From positions 9,790,501 to 9,854,500 of the forward strand of contig CM048847.1 of the NCBI GenBank assembly GCA_026545225.1: a stretch of DNA of 64,000 nt, read 5' to 3'. The notes beneath the pieces are model-generated. The model saw nothing but the letters and a program-made list of their open reading frames with translations. It searched no databases and was not told the DNA's origin. Source of the DNA: Cornus controversa. Its lineage: Eukaryota; Streptophyta; Magnoliopsida; Cornales; Cornaceae. Made by a program: the position numbers and the translations under genes. This document shows, piece by piece, positions 20,414 to 32,568 of this stretch. Position 1 is the stretch's first letter, and the number at the start of each line of letters is the position of its first letter.

Positions 20414-22908
20414 ACTTTCAATTGAAGTCGATGACCGTCTCCTACGGACGTTAAATTGTAGGATTTGTATGTATTTCTATCCTTTAATTTCTTTAGTTTT
20501 CTTTTATTTTTATTTTTATTTTATTTTGTTTTATTTTATTATTTTTAGTTTATGTTTTTCTTTAGTTTCTTTCAATTCTAGTTGCGTTTTAATATTTTTT
20601 TCTTTGAGTTTTTGATGTATAAGTTGCTTCCGGAGGATGCCAAGAGGTGTACCGAGGTATTTGGACTCAAAATAGGTGAAAAAGAGAGGTCTCGGTCGAC
20701 CTTGGGCGATGGACCCTCCAAAAATACCCTTCCCGGTCGACCCTTGGCGATAGATACTTAACAAGCTCCAGCAGGGGGGATCGATCGCCCCTTTGAAGGG
20801 GGGTCGATCGCCCCCATTATTTGACAAAGAGAACAGGCAACCAGCTGGGCGATCGATCGCCCAGCCCATGGGGGATCGATCGCCCCAGCCCCAACATGCC
20901 CAACTGCTCTGATTTTGTGCTATTTCGCTCCCTCTTCACAACTTATATGCTCCCACTTGAAAATGCATCACTTTGGTGACTCTCCAACATCAAAATACAC
21001 TCTCAAAATATTTCATAACACTACTTGATCATCATCATTCATCACCATCTTCATCTATTCCAATCTATTTTTCTCCATCCTCATTAAATGATCAATTTTC
21101 TCAAATTTCTTCTTCACAAGGAAGTAGACTTTGTTTGAAAAATTGGTTGGATTTCTTTGAGAGGTTTTGTGCTACAAGTTTGGGGGAGGACATTGCACAT
21201 TAAATGTGGACTAGTTGGTTGATTTTGATGCAACATTCCGGCCATGACTTAGATGCTTCGGCACCACCTTTTCCTTGATTTTTTTCGGAGGTAACTATCT
21301 TTTGTATTTTTATTTTTATTTTTAATTTTCTTTTCTTTATTTTGTTTTTCATATTATTTTTTTTATTTAGTTTCAAAAAAAAAAAAAAAAAATTTATTTC
21401 ATATTTATTTTCACCCATACTATTTCACTTGGTCTTTGGGGTATAGTGGTTTATTTTGACAGGTTGTAACATCCAAGTTTGGGGGTGTGCTTGCATTGCC
21501 TTCATACAACTTGGTGTGCTCTATTTTCTTGCCACTCATTCTCCGGATTCCTGGTATTATCGTTCTTACTCCTCTCTATGCTTTGATTGATAGTACATTG
21601 AGGACAATGTACAGTTTAAGTTTGGGGGTGAGGCGATGCCTATTTTTGTGCTTTATTGCAATATGGGGGGAAATTTGTGTGAAATTCTTCTTGTTTTAGG
21701 ATTTTTATTTATTTTATTTTCTTAGTTTATTTTTTATTTTCTTTTGTTTTATTTTTAGATAGAATGTTTTGACATCATTCAAGGGATTAATACCTTATGT
21801 AGGTGCTTAACTTGCAATTTTTGAGTATGTTTGAAATTTTTGAAAACTGTGGTTTAAATTAAGTGGTTTTAATCATGATTTGCAATAACATGTTTTGAAG
21901 TGATTGATTTTAGTTTCCTTACATGCACAAACACACTAGCATAATTTTGTGAGGTATAAATCTATGTTTTGAGTTATTGAGTTACATATGCTTGATATTA
22001 ATTAGTATCTCTTGAGAATGAGTACCAATGATGTGTTTTACTTGACTTCAATGAAAAAGAAAAAAAAAGAAGAAAAAGAAAAAAGAAAAAAAAGTGATGA
22101 ATAAGCAAATCAATTTGATCCTTTTCATGAGTAACCGGGCCTCTATGCCTCAGGAAGCACGGAGTGTTCGCGTCAAAAGTGAAAAGGTGAGAAAAGATGA
22201 GCATTGGTTGTCTTGATTTGTAGCCTGACTGATTCGAGTAATTAGGTCTTCGGGGTATCTTAAAGCCTAGTGCCCTAAAGCCATCTGGCTTGGGAGTCAT
22301 TGACCGAAAGCTTGCTACATGGATCTTTCAGAAAGCTTAATAGATCAAGACATTGCACAACCAATAAAGCAATGAAAAAAAGAATGATGAAAAAAAAAAT
22401 GAAAAAGTCATGTATGCATGTTGGGAAGTATGAGTTCAATAAGGGGAGTTAGTGAGTTGAAGGGGTATGTGCCTTAATATATTCAGAACTTGGTTATGCT
22501 ACATGAGATGACTGCTAGTTCACTTTACACGAGGAAGCTAGAGTTGATTATTTTGAGATATGTTGATGTGAATTATGTGTGGGGACCATTGATTTGAATT
22601 ATAGAATTTGAAAGTTTGAAATTATTCTTGAATGCAAGTTTGTAACTATGTATTGTAATTTTCTTCTTGAATTAATGTTGAAACAGAATTTTGAATGTTT
22701 GTGGGTAACATTTCTGGAAACCCTCACGAGACTATACTCGTCCACTAGGGGGAACCTAGGGGTTTAAAGGCTTGTTGCATATGCTAAATGCAATCGTTTC
22801 TCCCACGAAAGTGGAGTTAGGTAGTTTAGTTAGTGTTTAGTAGTTTCTTTGTTTTAGTTTTGTTTTATTCTATTGCTAAGGGACTAGCAATATGTAAGTT
22901 TGGGGGTG

Positions 22909-24343
22909 TGATCGGCGTTGAATGTTACGCATTCTAGCCTCTTAACTTATGTATTTTATTCTCTTAGTGATAGATTATTTTGTGATTTTACTTTGTTTTA
23001 GTGTTTTCTGTATTTTCAGGGCCTTAATGATTATTTCAGTTAAAACCAGGATTTTGGGCTTTTAAAGAAGACATCCAAGATGGTGAGATGAAGCCTACAT
23101 CAAGGAGATTCACTCAACCATTTATTTCAACTCAAATCAGCCCAAGGAAGAGGTCCAAGAGAATTACAACTGCTTAAGAAGGTTTCGGGCCTGAAGCCCA
23201 AATCTGCGCATAATGCAGTCTTAATCCCGTTTTGGAAAACGGACCAGAAGTCTTATTTCCGAGCCTCAAATCGACATAATTTACGCGTGGGGTTGAACGA
23301 AATTTGATTCTGCACACTTTTGTATTTCACGAAAATTCCGTGAATCGGACTTCTAGTGGGTCAAAAGTTGGGCCGAAGTTAGCAGGAAAAACCCACCTGA
23401 TTAGTGCTGCGGGAAACCCTAATTTATTCCTAATTGGATTAGGACTTTGATGTATTCTCTTGGTTATTTAAAGTGACAAATTGGGGCTGTATTGAGGAGG
23501 CTTGGCAGCAGCTTTGAAGAGCTTTTGGAATAGAGAATCATTGGAGAACAAGGCGTATCATGAGCGGCTAGTTCAGCCACCAGGGTTCTGATGGAGCCCT
23601 AACTAAACATCACTGGTTTGATTGTTCTAATTATTGGGGATTTTTGTATTCATTCATAGATTGTGTAATTTAGAGGATTCTTATTATTGAATTGAGCAAT
23701 AAAAGTCTTATAAATTCAGTTTCAATGATTTCTTATCTTGTCTTAGATACTTGATTGTTGTTATTGAACTCGTCCCTCTTATTTTCTGTGATCATGAGAG
23801 TGATTATTACACAATGGTTTTCACTGAATATATCATTAAAATCTTTGATGGATTATGCCTAGAGAAGATGAACCATACTGCACCCTAGATTAGAGTAGTT
23901 AGGCAGATGGCTCATGCCAATCGAAGATAGTCCATGACTTAGCCTTAATCATATGTTATCTTCTTGACGGATGGAGGTGAGCTTGTAGCCACCGACACCA
24001 CTTATGCATGATATGATGCCCTATAGTTAGTTCAATTGACCCTTGATTGTGAAGTTAGTGGTGAAATCAATTACCCTAGACTTATCTTTATATTCTCTAC
24101 ACTCCTTAGTTTTTCTTGCTTTTGTTCAATTGCTTCATTAGTTAATTTAGAATTAAAAATCAGAACTTATTTCTTTTAAATTTAATTAGAATTAGTCCTA
24201 ACAATTCAACACAGTCAGACCATAGTCCTTGAGGTTCGACACCCATTCCTTTCGATAGCCCTATTCTGCAAGGAATTCGTTCTATTGCGAAGTGTGGAAA
24301 TTTTAATTGATATACTTTTTGAGTCACACTCACACACGAATCA
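22909..24343 (+). repeat. Array LTR 4
   Basis: 1435 bp; T at 24022 and the extra-T haplotype, as in LTRs 3 and 6. Confidence 0.93.
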
Positions 24344-24652
24344 ATTTTTGGCGCCGTTGCCGGGGACTGTCTATTTGATTGTTTGGATTTTTAGAATTAG
24401 TTCTAATTGGATTTTTAGTTTAGGAAATTTTTTTTTTATTATTTTTATTAATTTTCTTTTATTTTTTTATTTTTTTATTTATTTTATTTTTGTTTTCTTT
24501 TCAATTACTAATTAGTTTTATTTTTTTTTTTAGTTTAGAATTTTTTTTTATTTGCTACTAACCTAATTTTTTTTTATTTTTTTATTTTTTATTTTTCTTT
24601 CCGGTACATCAATCACCATACCATTGAGCAAGAGGAAGAGATTATTTACATC

Positions 24653-26491
24653 ATGGATGGTGTGCGTGGTAATACTGAGGACAACAATATTGTGCCTAAT
24701 GCTGTTGTGGAAAAAGCGAGATTGATCAGAGACTACTATGTCCCAGAGACTTATAATTCACCAGCTGATTTTCAATTGCCTGATGTCACTGCACAGAACT
24801 ATGAGATCAAGCCCAGTATCATTCATATGTTGCCATCCTATTTTGGGTTGACTCATGAGGATCCGTACAAGCACTTGGATGAATTTTTAGAAGTTTGCTC
24901 ATTAACGAAAATTCACAACTTCTCTGAAGATGCTTTTCGGATGCGACTCTTTCCATTCTCTCTAAAGGAAAAGGCCAAGTATTGGTTCAGATCTCTACCG
25001 GCGAGCTCTATCACTACATGGACTCAAATGCAAAATGAATTTTTGAAGAAATATTTTCCGATAGGGAGGACCAATCAATTCAGACGAGCTATCACTAGTT
25101 TCTCTCAATTTGAGGGGGAACAATTTTTTGAGACATGGGAGAGATTCAAGGACCTTCTTAGGAAGTGTCCTCATCATCAAGTTCCAATGTGGCAGTTAGT
25201 GCAATGTTTCTATGAAGGGCTAACTGAAGGTAACAGACAGATGGTTGATGCGTCATGTGGAGGTACTTTTATGTTGAAGAGTGAAGAAGAGGCATGGACC
25301 TTATTTGAAAATCTTAGTGACAACTCTCTACAACATGTGTCCTCTACTCGTTCTAGCAGACCAACCCATTCAAGGAAGGAAGATGATATTTTTGAGATTG
25401 GTTCTGCAGATGCTATGTCTACCATTGTGGATGCTGTGGCACAAAGAGTGGTGCAACTCATGGCGGGTTGTCAAGTGCCTAATCAATCTTCATATCCTTC
25501 TATTTTTGAGCCATGTGCTTTTTGCTCGAGTCCTATGCATCATATGAATAATTGCCCTTCAATTGGGCAGTTTGTCGATCTTCCACAAGGACAAGGGGGA
25601 GCAATTCAGCCCACTTTTCAACCTCAGAACTATGTGCCTTCACAATTATATCAAGAACAAGTTCCTATGGCACAGAGGTATTCAGCCATTGAGGACAAGA
25701 TGACAATTGTCCTAGAAAAACTTGAGAAGCTTGACTCTATTATCGAGATAGTGCAAGCTACTGCAGCAAAAGTTCAATCCACAACTCAACTGGTTTATTC
25801 TCATTCTCAATCGATTGCCAAACTGGAATTTCAGTTTGGACAACTTGTCAATGCCGTGAGTAAAAGAGAAGAGGAGAAACTACCAAGCCAACCAGTTGCC
25901 AACCCAAGAGGGGTTCATGTCCTTAACAATATTTCTTCTTCAAGTAACCCACACCATGAACAATTTCAAGCCATCACCACTTTTAGAAGTGGAGAAATAA
26001 GTGACAACAAGGTGGGGGAGAAGAAGCTTGTTGAAGAAGAAGTGCCAAAGAGTCCAAATGTTGAAATTTCTCATGAGCCTAAGGTGAAATTGAATACTTT
26101 TAATGCCATTCAACATCCTTTAGATGAGAGTGATTGTTTCTTCATGGATGGCTTTGATGATTATATTGAAGAAGTTGATCCGGTTGCTCTATCACATGAT
26201 GTTGAGAATTCCACTAAGGGGGTGAATAATTTACTTGATGTAGTGGTCATGAAAAATACTCCACCTTGGAGGATTCCGATTGAGCCATTGCCTATTCTTT
26301 CTAGCATTCCTTCAATGCCATCATTAGAGTCTCCTCCATGGGTAAAATTGAAACATGTTCCGTCAAGGGAGAGAGATGTGTTTTTTGAAGCCAATGACAC
26401 CATTCCGATCACTTTGAGTTCAACCCAAGGAGGTGAGGATCATATAGGAGGAACAAAGTTAAATCTCCTCAAGAGATGTGGCATTGGGTGA
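24653..26491 (+). CDS. Gag protein, unit 4
   Basis: Intact, identical protein. The unit pairs with unit 3 by the G at 26881 and the 18-base A run, which suggests one was copied from the other. Confidence 0.9.
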   Translation: MDGVRGNTEDNNIVPNAVVEKARLIRDYYVPETYNSPADFQLPDVTAQNYEIKPSIIHMLPSYFGLTHEDPYKHLDEFLEVCSLTKIHNFSEDAFRMRLFPFSLKEKAKYWFRSLPASSITTWTQMQNEFLKKYFPIGRTNQFRRAITSFSQFEGEQFFETWERFKDLLRKCPHHQVPMWQLVQCFYEGLTEGNRQMVDASCGGTFMLKSEEEAWTLFENLSDNSLQHVSSTRSSRPTHSRKEDDIFEIGSADAMSTIVDAVAQRVVQLMAGCQVPNQSSYPSIFEPCAFCSSPMHHMNNCPSIGQFVDLPQGQGGAIQPTFQPQNYVPSQLYQEQVPMAQRYSAIEDKMTIVLEKLEKLDSIIEIVQATAAKVQSTTQLVYSHSQSIAKLEFQFGQLVNAVSKREEEKLPSQPVANPRGVHVLNNISSSSNPHHEQFQAITTFRSGEISDNKVGEKKLVEEEVPKSPNVEISHEPKVKLNTFNAIQHPLDESDCFFMDGFDDYIEEVDPVALSHDVENSTKGVNNLLDVVVMKNTPPWRIPIEPLPILSSIPSMPSLESPPWVKLKHVPSRERDVFFEANDTIPITLSSTQGGEDHIGGTKLNLLKRCGIG

Positions 26492-28986
26492 ACTTTCAAT
26501 TGAAGTCGATGACCGTCTCCTACGGACGTTAAATTGTAGGATTTGTATGTATTTCTATCCTTTAATTTCTTTAGTTTTCTTTTATTTTTATTTTTATTTT
26601 ATTTTGTTTTATTTTATTATTTTTAGTTTATGTTTTTCTTTAGTTTCTTTCAATTCTAGTTGCGTTTTAATATTTTTTTCTTTGAGTTTTTGATGTATAA
26701 GTTGCTTCCGGAGGATGCCAAGAGGTGTACCGAGGTATTTGGACTCAAAATAGGTGAAAAAGAGAGGTCTCGGTCGACCTTGGGCGATGGACCCTCCAAA
26801 AATACCCTTCCCGGTCGACCCTTGGCGATAGATACTTAACAAGCTCCAGCAGGGGGGATCGATCGCCCCTTTGAAGGGGGGTCGATCGCCCCCATTATTT
26901 GACAAAGAGAACAGGCAACCAGCTGGGCGATCGATCGCCCAGCCCATGGGGGATCGATCGCCCCAGCCCCAACATGCCCAACTGCTCTGATTTTGTGCTA
27001 TTTCGCTCCCTCTTCACAACTTATATGCTCCCACTTGAAAATGCATCACTTTGGTGACTCTCCAACATCAAAATACACTCTCAAAATATTTCATAACACT
27101 ACTTGATCATCATCATTCATCACCATCTTCATCTATTCCAATCTATTTTTCTCCATCCTCATTAAATGATCAATTTTCTCAAATTTCTTCTTCACAAGGA
27201 AGTAGACTTTGTTTGAAAAATTGGTTGGATTTCTTTGAGAGGTTTTGTGCTACAAGTTTGGGGGAGGACATTGCACATTAAATGTGGACTAGTTGGTTGA
27301 TTTTGATGCAACATTCCGGCCATGACTTAGATGCTTCGGCACCACCTTTTCCTTGATTTTTTTCGGAGGTAACTATCTTTTGTATTTTTATTTTTATTTT
27401 TAATTTTCTTTTCTTTATTTTGTTTTTCATATTATTTTTTTTATTTAGTTTCAAAAAAAAAAAAAAAAAATTTATTTCATATTTATTTTCACCCATACTA
27501 TTTCACTTGGTCTTTGGGGTATAGTGGTTTATTTTGACAGGTTGTAACATCCAAGTTTGGGGGTGTGCTTGCATTGCCTTCATACAACTTGGTGTGCTCT
27601 ATTTTCTTGCCACTCATTCTCCGGATTCCTGGTATTATCGTTCTTACTCCTCTCTATGCTTTGATTGATAGTACATTGAGGACAATGTACAGTTTAAGTT
27701 TGGGGGTGAGGCGATGCCTATTTTTGTGCTTTATTGCAATATGGGGGGAAATTTGTGTGAAATTCTTCTTGTTTTAGGATTTTTATTTATTTTATTTTCT
27801 TAGTTTATTTTTTATTTTCTTTTGTTTTATTTTTAGATAGAATGTTTTGACATCATTCAAGGGATTAATACCTTATGTAGGTGCTTAACTTGCAATTTTT
27901 GAGTATGTTTGAAATTTTTGAAAACTGTGGTTTAAATTAAGTGGTTTTAATCATGATTTGCAATAACATGTTTTGAAGTGATTGATTTTAGTTTCCTTAC
28001 ATGCACAAACACACTAGCATAATTTTGTGAGGTATAAATCTATGTTTTGAGTTATTGAGTTACATATGCTTGATATTAATTAGTATCTCTTGAGAATGAG
28101 TACCAATGATGTGTTTTACTTGACTTCAATGAAAAAGAAAAAAAAAGAAGAAAAAGAAAAAAGAAAAAAAAGTGATGAATAAGCAAATCAATTTGATCCT
28201 TTTCATGAGTAACCGGGCCTCTATGCCTCAGGAAGCACGGAGTGTTCGCGTCAAAAGTGAAAAGGTGAGAAAAGATGAGCATTGGTTGTCTTGATTTGTA
28301 GCCTGACTGATTCGAGTAATTAGGTCTTCGGGGTATCTTAAAGCCTAGTGCCCTAAAGCCATCTGGCTTGGGAGTCATTGACCGAAAGCTTGCTACATGG
28401 ATCTTTCAGAAAGCTTAATAGATCAAGACATTGCACAACCAATAAAGCAATGAAAAAAAGAATGATGAAAAAAAAAATGAAAAAGTCATGTATGCATGTT
28501 GGGAAGTATGAGTTCAATAAGGGGAGTTAGTGAGTTGAAGGGGTATGTGCCTTAATATATTCAGAACTTGGTTATGCTACATGAGATGACTGCTAGTTCA
28601 CTTTACACGAGGAAGCTAGAGTTGATTATTTTGAGATATGTTGATGTGAATTATGTGTGGGGACCATTGATTTGAATTATAGAATTTGAAAGTTTGAAAT
28701 TATTCTTGAATGCAAGTTTGTAACTATGTATTGTAATTTTCTTCTTGAATTAATGTTGAAACAGAATTTTGAATGTTTGTGGGTAACATTTCTGGAAACC
28801 CTCACGAGACTATACTCGTCCACTAGGGGGAACCTAGGGGTTTAAAGGCTTGTTGCATATGCTAAATGCAATCGTTTCTCCCACGAAAGTGGAGTTAGGT
28901 AGTTTAGTTAGTGTTTAGTAGTTTCTTTGTTTTAGTTTTGTTTTATTCTATTGCTAAGGGACTAGCAATATGTAAGTTTGGGGGTG

Positions 28987-30420
28987 TGATCGGCGTTGAA
29001 TGTTACGCATTCTAGCCTCTTAACTTATGTATTTTATTCTCTTAGTGATAGATTATTTTGTGATTTTACTTTGTTTTAGTGTTTTCTGTATTTTCAGGGC
29101 CTTAATGATTATTTCAGTTAAAACCAGGATTTTGGGCTTTTAAAGAAGACATCCAAGATGGTGAGATGAAGCCTACATCAAGGAGATTCACTCAACCATT
29201 TATTTCAACTCAAATCAGCCCAAGGAAGAGGTCCAAGAGAATTACAACTGCTTAAGAAGGTTTCGGGCCTGAAGCCCAAATCTGCGCATAATGCAGTCTT
29301 AATCCCGTTTTGGAAAACGGACCAGAAGTCTTATTTCCGAGCCTCAAATCGACATAATTTACGCGTGGGGTTGAACGAAATTTGATTCTGCACACTTTTG
29401 TATTTCACGAAAATTCCGTGAATCGGACTTCTAGTGGGTCAAAAGTTGGGCCGAAGTTAGCAGGAAAAACCCACCTGATTAGTGCTGCGGGAAACCCTAA
29501 TTTATTCCTAATTGGATTAGGACTTTGATGTATTCTCTTGGTTATTTAAAGTGACAAATTGGGGCTGTATTGAGGAGGCTTGGCAGCAGCTTTGAAGAGC
29601 TTTTGGAATAGAGAATCATTGGAGAACAAGGCGTATCATGAGCGGCTAGTTCAGCCACCAGGGTTCTGATGGAGCCCTAACTAAACATCACTGGTTTGAT
29701 TGTTCTAATTATTGGGGATTTTTGTATTCATTCATAGATTGTGTAATTTAGAGGATTCTTATTATTGAATTGAGCAATAAAAGTCTTATAAATTCAGTTT
29801 CAATGATTTCTTATCTTGTCTTAGATACTTGATTGTTGTTATTGAACTCGTCCCTCTTATTTTCTGTGATCATGAGAGTGATTATTACACAATGGTTTTC
29901 ACTGAATATATCATTAAAAGCTTTGATGGATTATGCCTAGAGAAGATGAACCATACTGCACCCTAGATTAGAGTAGTTAGGCAGATGGCTCATGCCAATC
30001 GAAGATAGTCCATGACTTAGCCTTAATCATATGTTATCTTCTTGACGGATGGAGGTGAGCTTGTAGCCACCGACACCACTTATGCATGATATGATGCCCC
30101 ATAGTTAGTTCAATTGACCCTTGATTGTGAAGTTAGTGGTGAAATCAATTACCCTAGACTTATCTTATATTCTCTACACTCCTTAGTTTTTCTTGCTTTT
30201 GTTCAATTGCTTCATTAGTTAATTTAGAATTAAAAATTAGAACTTATTTCTTTTAAATTTAATTAGAATTAGTCCTAACAATTCAACACAGTCAGACCAT
30301 AGTCCTTGAGGTTCGACACCCATTCCTTTCGATAGCCCTATTCTGCAAGGAATTCGTTCTATTGCGAAGTGTGGAAATTTTAATTGATATACTTTTTGAG
30401 TCACACTCACACACGAATCA
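28987..30420 (+). repeat. Array LTR 5
   Basis: 1434 bp; G at 29920 (AAAAGCTTTG), shared only with LTR 8, plus a private T at 30238. It has the C / no-extra-T haplotype. Confidence 0.93.
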
Positions 30421-30729
30421 ATTTTTGGCGCCGTTGCCGGGGACTGTCTATTTGATTGTTTGGATTTTTAGAATTAGTTCTAATTGGATTTTTAGTTTAG
30501 GAAATTTTTTTTTTATTATTTTTATTAATTTTCTTTTATTTTTTTATTTTTTTATTTATTTTATTTTTGTTTTCTTTTCAATTACTAATTAGTTTTATTT
30601 TTTTTTTTAGTTTAGAATTTTTTTTTATTTGCTACTAACCTAATTTTTTTTTATTTTTTTATTTTTTATTTTTCTTTCCGGTACATCAATCACCATACCA
30701 TTGAGCAAGAGGAAGAGATTATTTACATC

Positions 30730-32568
30730 ATGGATGGTGTGCGTGGTAATACTGAGGACAACAATATTGTGCCTAATGCTGTTGTGGAAAAAGCGAGATT
30801 GATCAGAGACTACTATGTCCCAGAGACTTATAATTCACCAGCTGATTTTCAATTGCCTGATGTCACTGCACAGAACTATGAGATCAAGCCCAGTATCATT
30901 CATATGTTGCCATCCTATTTTGGGTTGACTCATGAGGATCCGTACAAGCACTTGGATGAATTTTTAGAAGTTTGCTCATTAACGAAAATTCACAACTTCT
31001 CTGAAGATGCTTTTCGGATGCGACTCTTTCCATTCTCTCTAAAGGAAAAGGCCAAGTATTGGTTCAGATCTCTACCGGCGAGCTCTATCACTACATGGAC
31101 TCAAATGCAAAATGAATTTTTGAAGAAATATTTTCCGATAGGGAGGACCAATCAATTCAGACGAGCTATCACTAGTTTCTCTCAATTTGAGGGGGAACAA
31201 TTTTTTGAGACATGGGAGAGATTCAAGGACCTTCTTAGGAAGTGTCCTCATCATCAAGTTCCAATGTGGCAGTTAGTGCAATGTTTCTATGAAGGGCTAA
31301 CTGAAGGTAACAGACAGATGGTTGATGCGTCATGTGGAGGTACTTTTATGTTGAAGAGTGAAGAAGAGGCATGGACCTTATTTGAAAATCTTAGTGACAA
31401 CTCTCTACAACATGTGTCCTCTACTCGTTCTAGCAGACCAACCCATTCAAGGAAGGAAGATGATATTTTTGAGATTGGTTCTGCAGATGCTATGTCTACC
31501 ATTGTGGATGCTGTGGCACAAAGAGTGGTGCAACTCATGGCGGGTTGTCAAGTGCCTAATCAATCTTCATATCCTTCTATTTTTGAGCCATGTGCTTTTT
31601 GCTCGAGTCCTATGCATCATATGAATAATTGCCCTTCAATTGGGCAGTTTGTCGATCTTCCACAAGGACAAGGGGGAGCAATTCAGCCCACTTTTCAACC
31701 TCAGAACTATGTGCCTTCACAATTATATCAAGAACAAGTTCCTATGGCACAGAGGTATTCAGCCATTGAGGACAAGATGACAATTGTCCTAGAAAAACTT
31801 GAGAAGCTTGACTCTATTATCGAGATAGTGCAAGCTACTGCAGCAAAAGTTCAATCCACAACTCAACTGGTTTATTCTCATTCTCAATCGATTGCCAAAC
31901 TGGAATTTCAGTTTGGACAACTTGTCAATGCCGTGAGTAAAAGAGAAGAGGAGAAACTACCAAGCCAACCAGTTGCCAACCCAAGAGGGGTTCATGTCCT
32001 TAACAATATTTCTTCTTCAAGTAACCCACACCATGAACAATTTCAAGCCATCACCACTTTTAGAAGTGGAGAAATAAGTGACAACAAGGTGGGGGAGAAG
32101 AAGCTTGTTGAAGAAGAAGTGCCAAAGAGTCCAAATGTTGAAATTTCTCATGAGCCTAAGGTGAAATTGAATACTTTTAATGCCATTCAACATCCTTTAG
32201 ATGAGAGTGATTGTTTCTTCATGGATGGCTTTGATGATTATATTGAAGAAGTTGATCCGGTTGCTCTATCACATGATGTTGAGAATTCCACTAAGGGGGT
32301 GAATAATTTACTTGATGTAGTGGTCATGAAAAATACTCCACCTTGGAGGATTCCGATTGAGCCATTGCCTATTCTTTCTAGCATTCCTTCAATGCCATCA
32401 TTAGAGTCTCCTCCATGGGTAAAATTGAAACATGTTCCGTCAAGGGAGAGAGATGTGTTTTTTGAAGCCAATGACACCATTCCGATCACTTTGAGTTCAA
32501 CCCAAGGAGGTGAGGATCATATAGGAGGAACAAAGTTAAATCTCCTCAAGAGATGTGGCATTGGGTGA
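30730..32568 (+). CDS. Gag protein, unit 5
   Basis: Intact, identical protein. The 3' region has T at 33574 (CACCTATAC), shared with units 6 and 7, and the longest A run (21 bases), but retains the G of AAGTTTGGGGG that units 6 and 7 lost. Confidence 0.9.
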   Translation: MDGVRGNTEDNNIVPNAVVEKARLIRDYYVPETYNSPADFQLPDVTAQNYEIKPSIIHMLPSYFGLTHEDPYKHLDEFLEVCSLTKIHNFSEDAFRMRLFPFSLKEKAKYWFRSLPASSITTWTQMQNEFLKKYFPIGRTNQFRRAITSFSQFEGEQFFETWERFKDLLRKCPHHQVPMWQLVQCFYEGLTEGNRQMVDASCGGTFMLKSEEEAWTLFENLSDNSLQHVSSTRSSRPTHSRKEDDIFEIGSADAMSTIVDAVAQRVVQLMAGCQVPNQSSYPSIFEPCAFCSSPMHHMNNCPSIGQFVDLPQGQGGAIQPTFQPQNYVPSQLYQEQVPMAQRYSAIEDKMTIVLEKLEKLDSIIEIVQATAAKVQSTTQLVYSHSQSIAKLEFQFGQLVNAVSKREEEKLPSQPVANPRGVHVLNNISSSSNPHHEQFQAITTFRSGEISDNKVGEKKLVEEEVPKSPNVEISHEPKVKLNTFNAIQHPLDESDCFFMDGFDDYIEEVDPVALSHDVENSTKGVNNLLDVVVMKNTPPWRIPIEPLPILSSIPSMPSLESPPWVKLKHVPSRERDVFFEANDTIPITLSSTQGGEDHIGGTKLNLLKRCGIG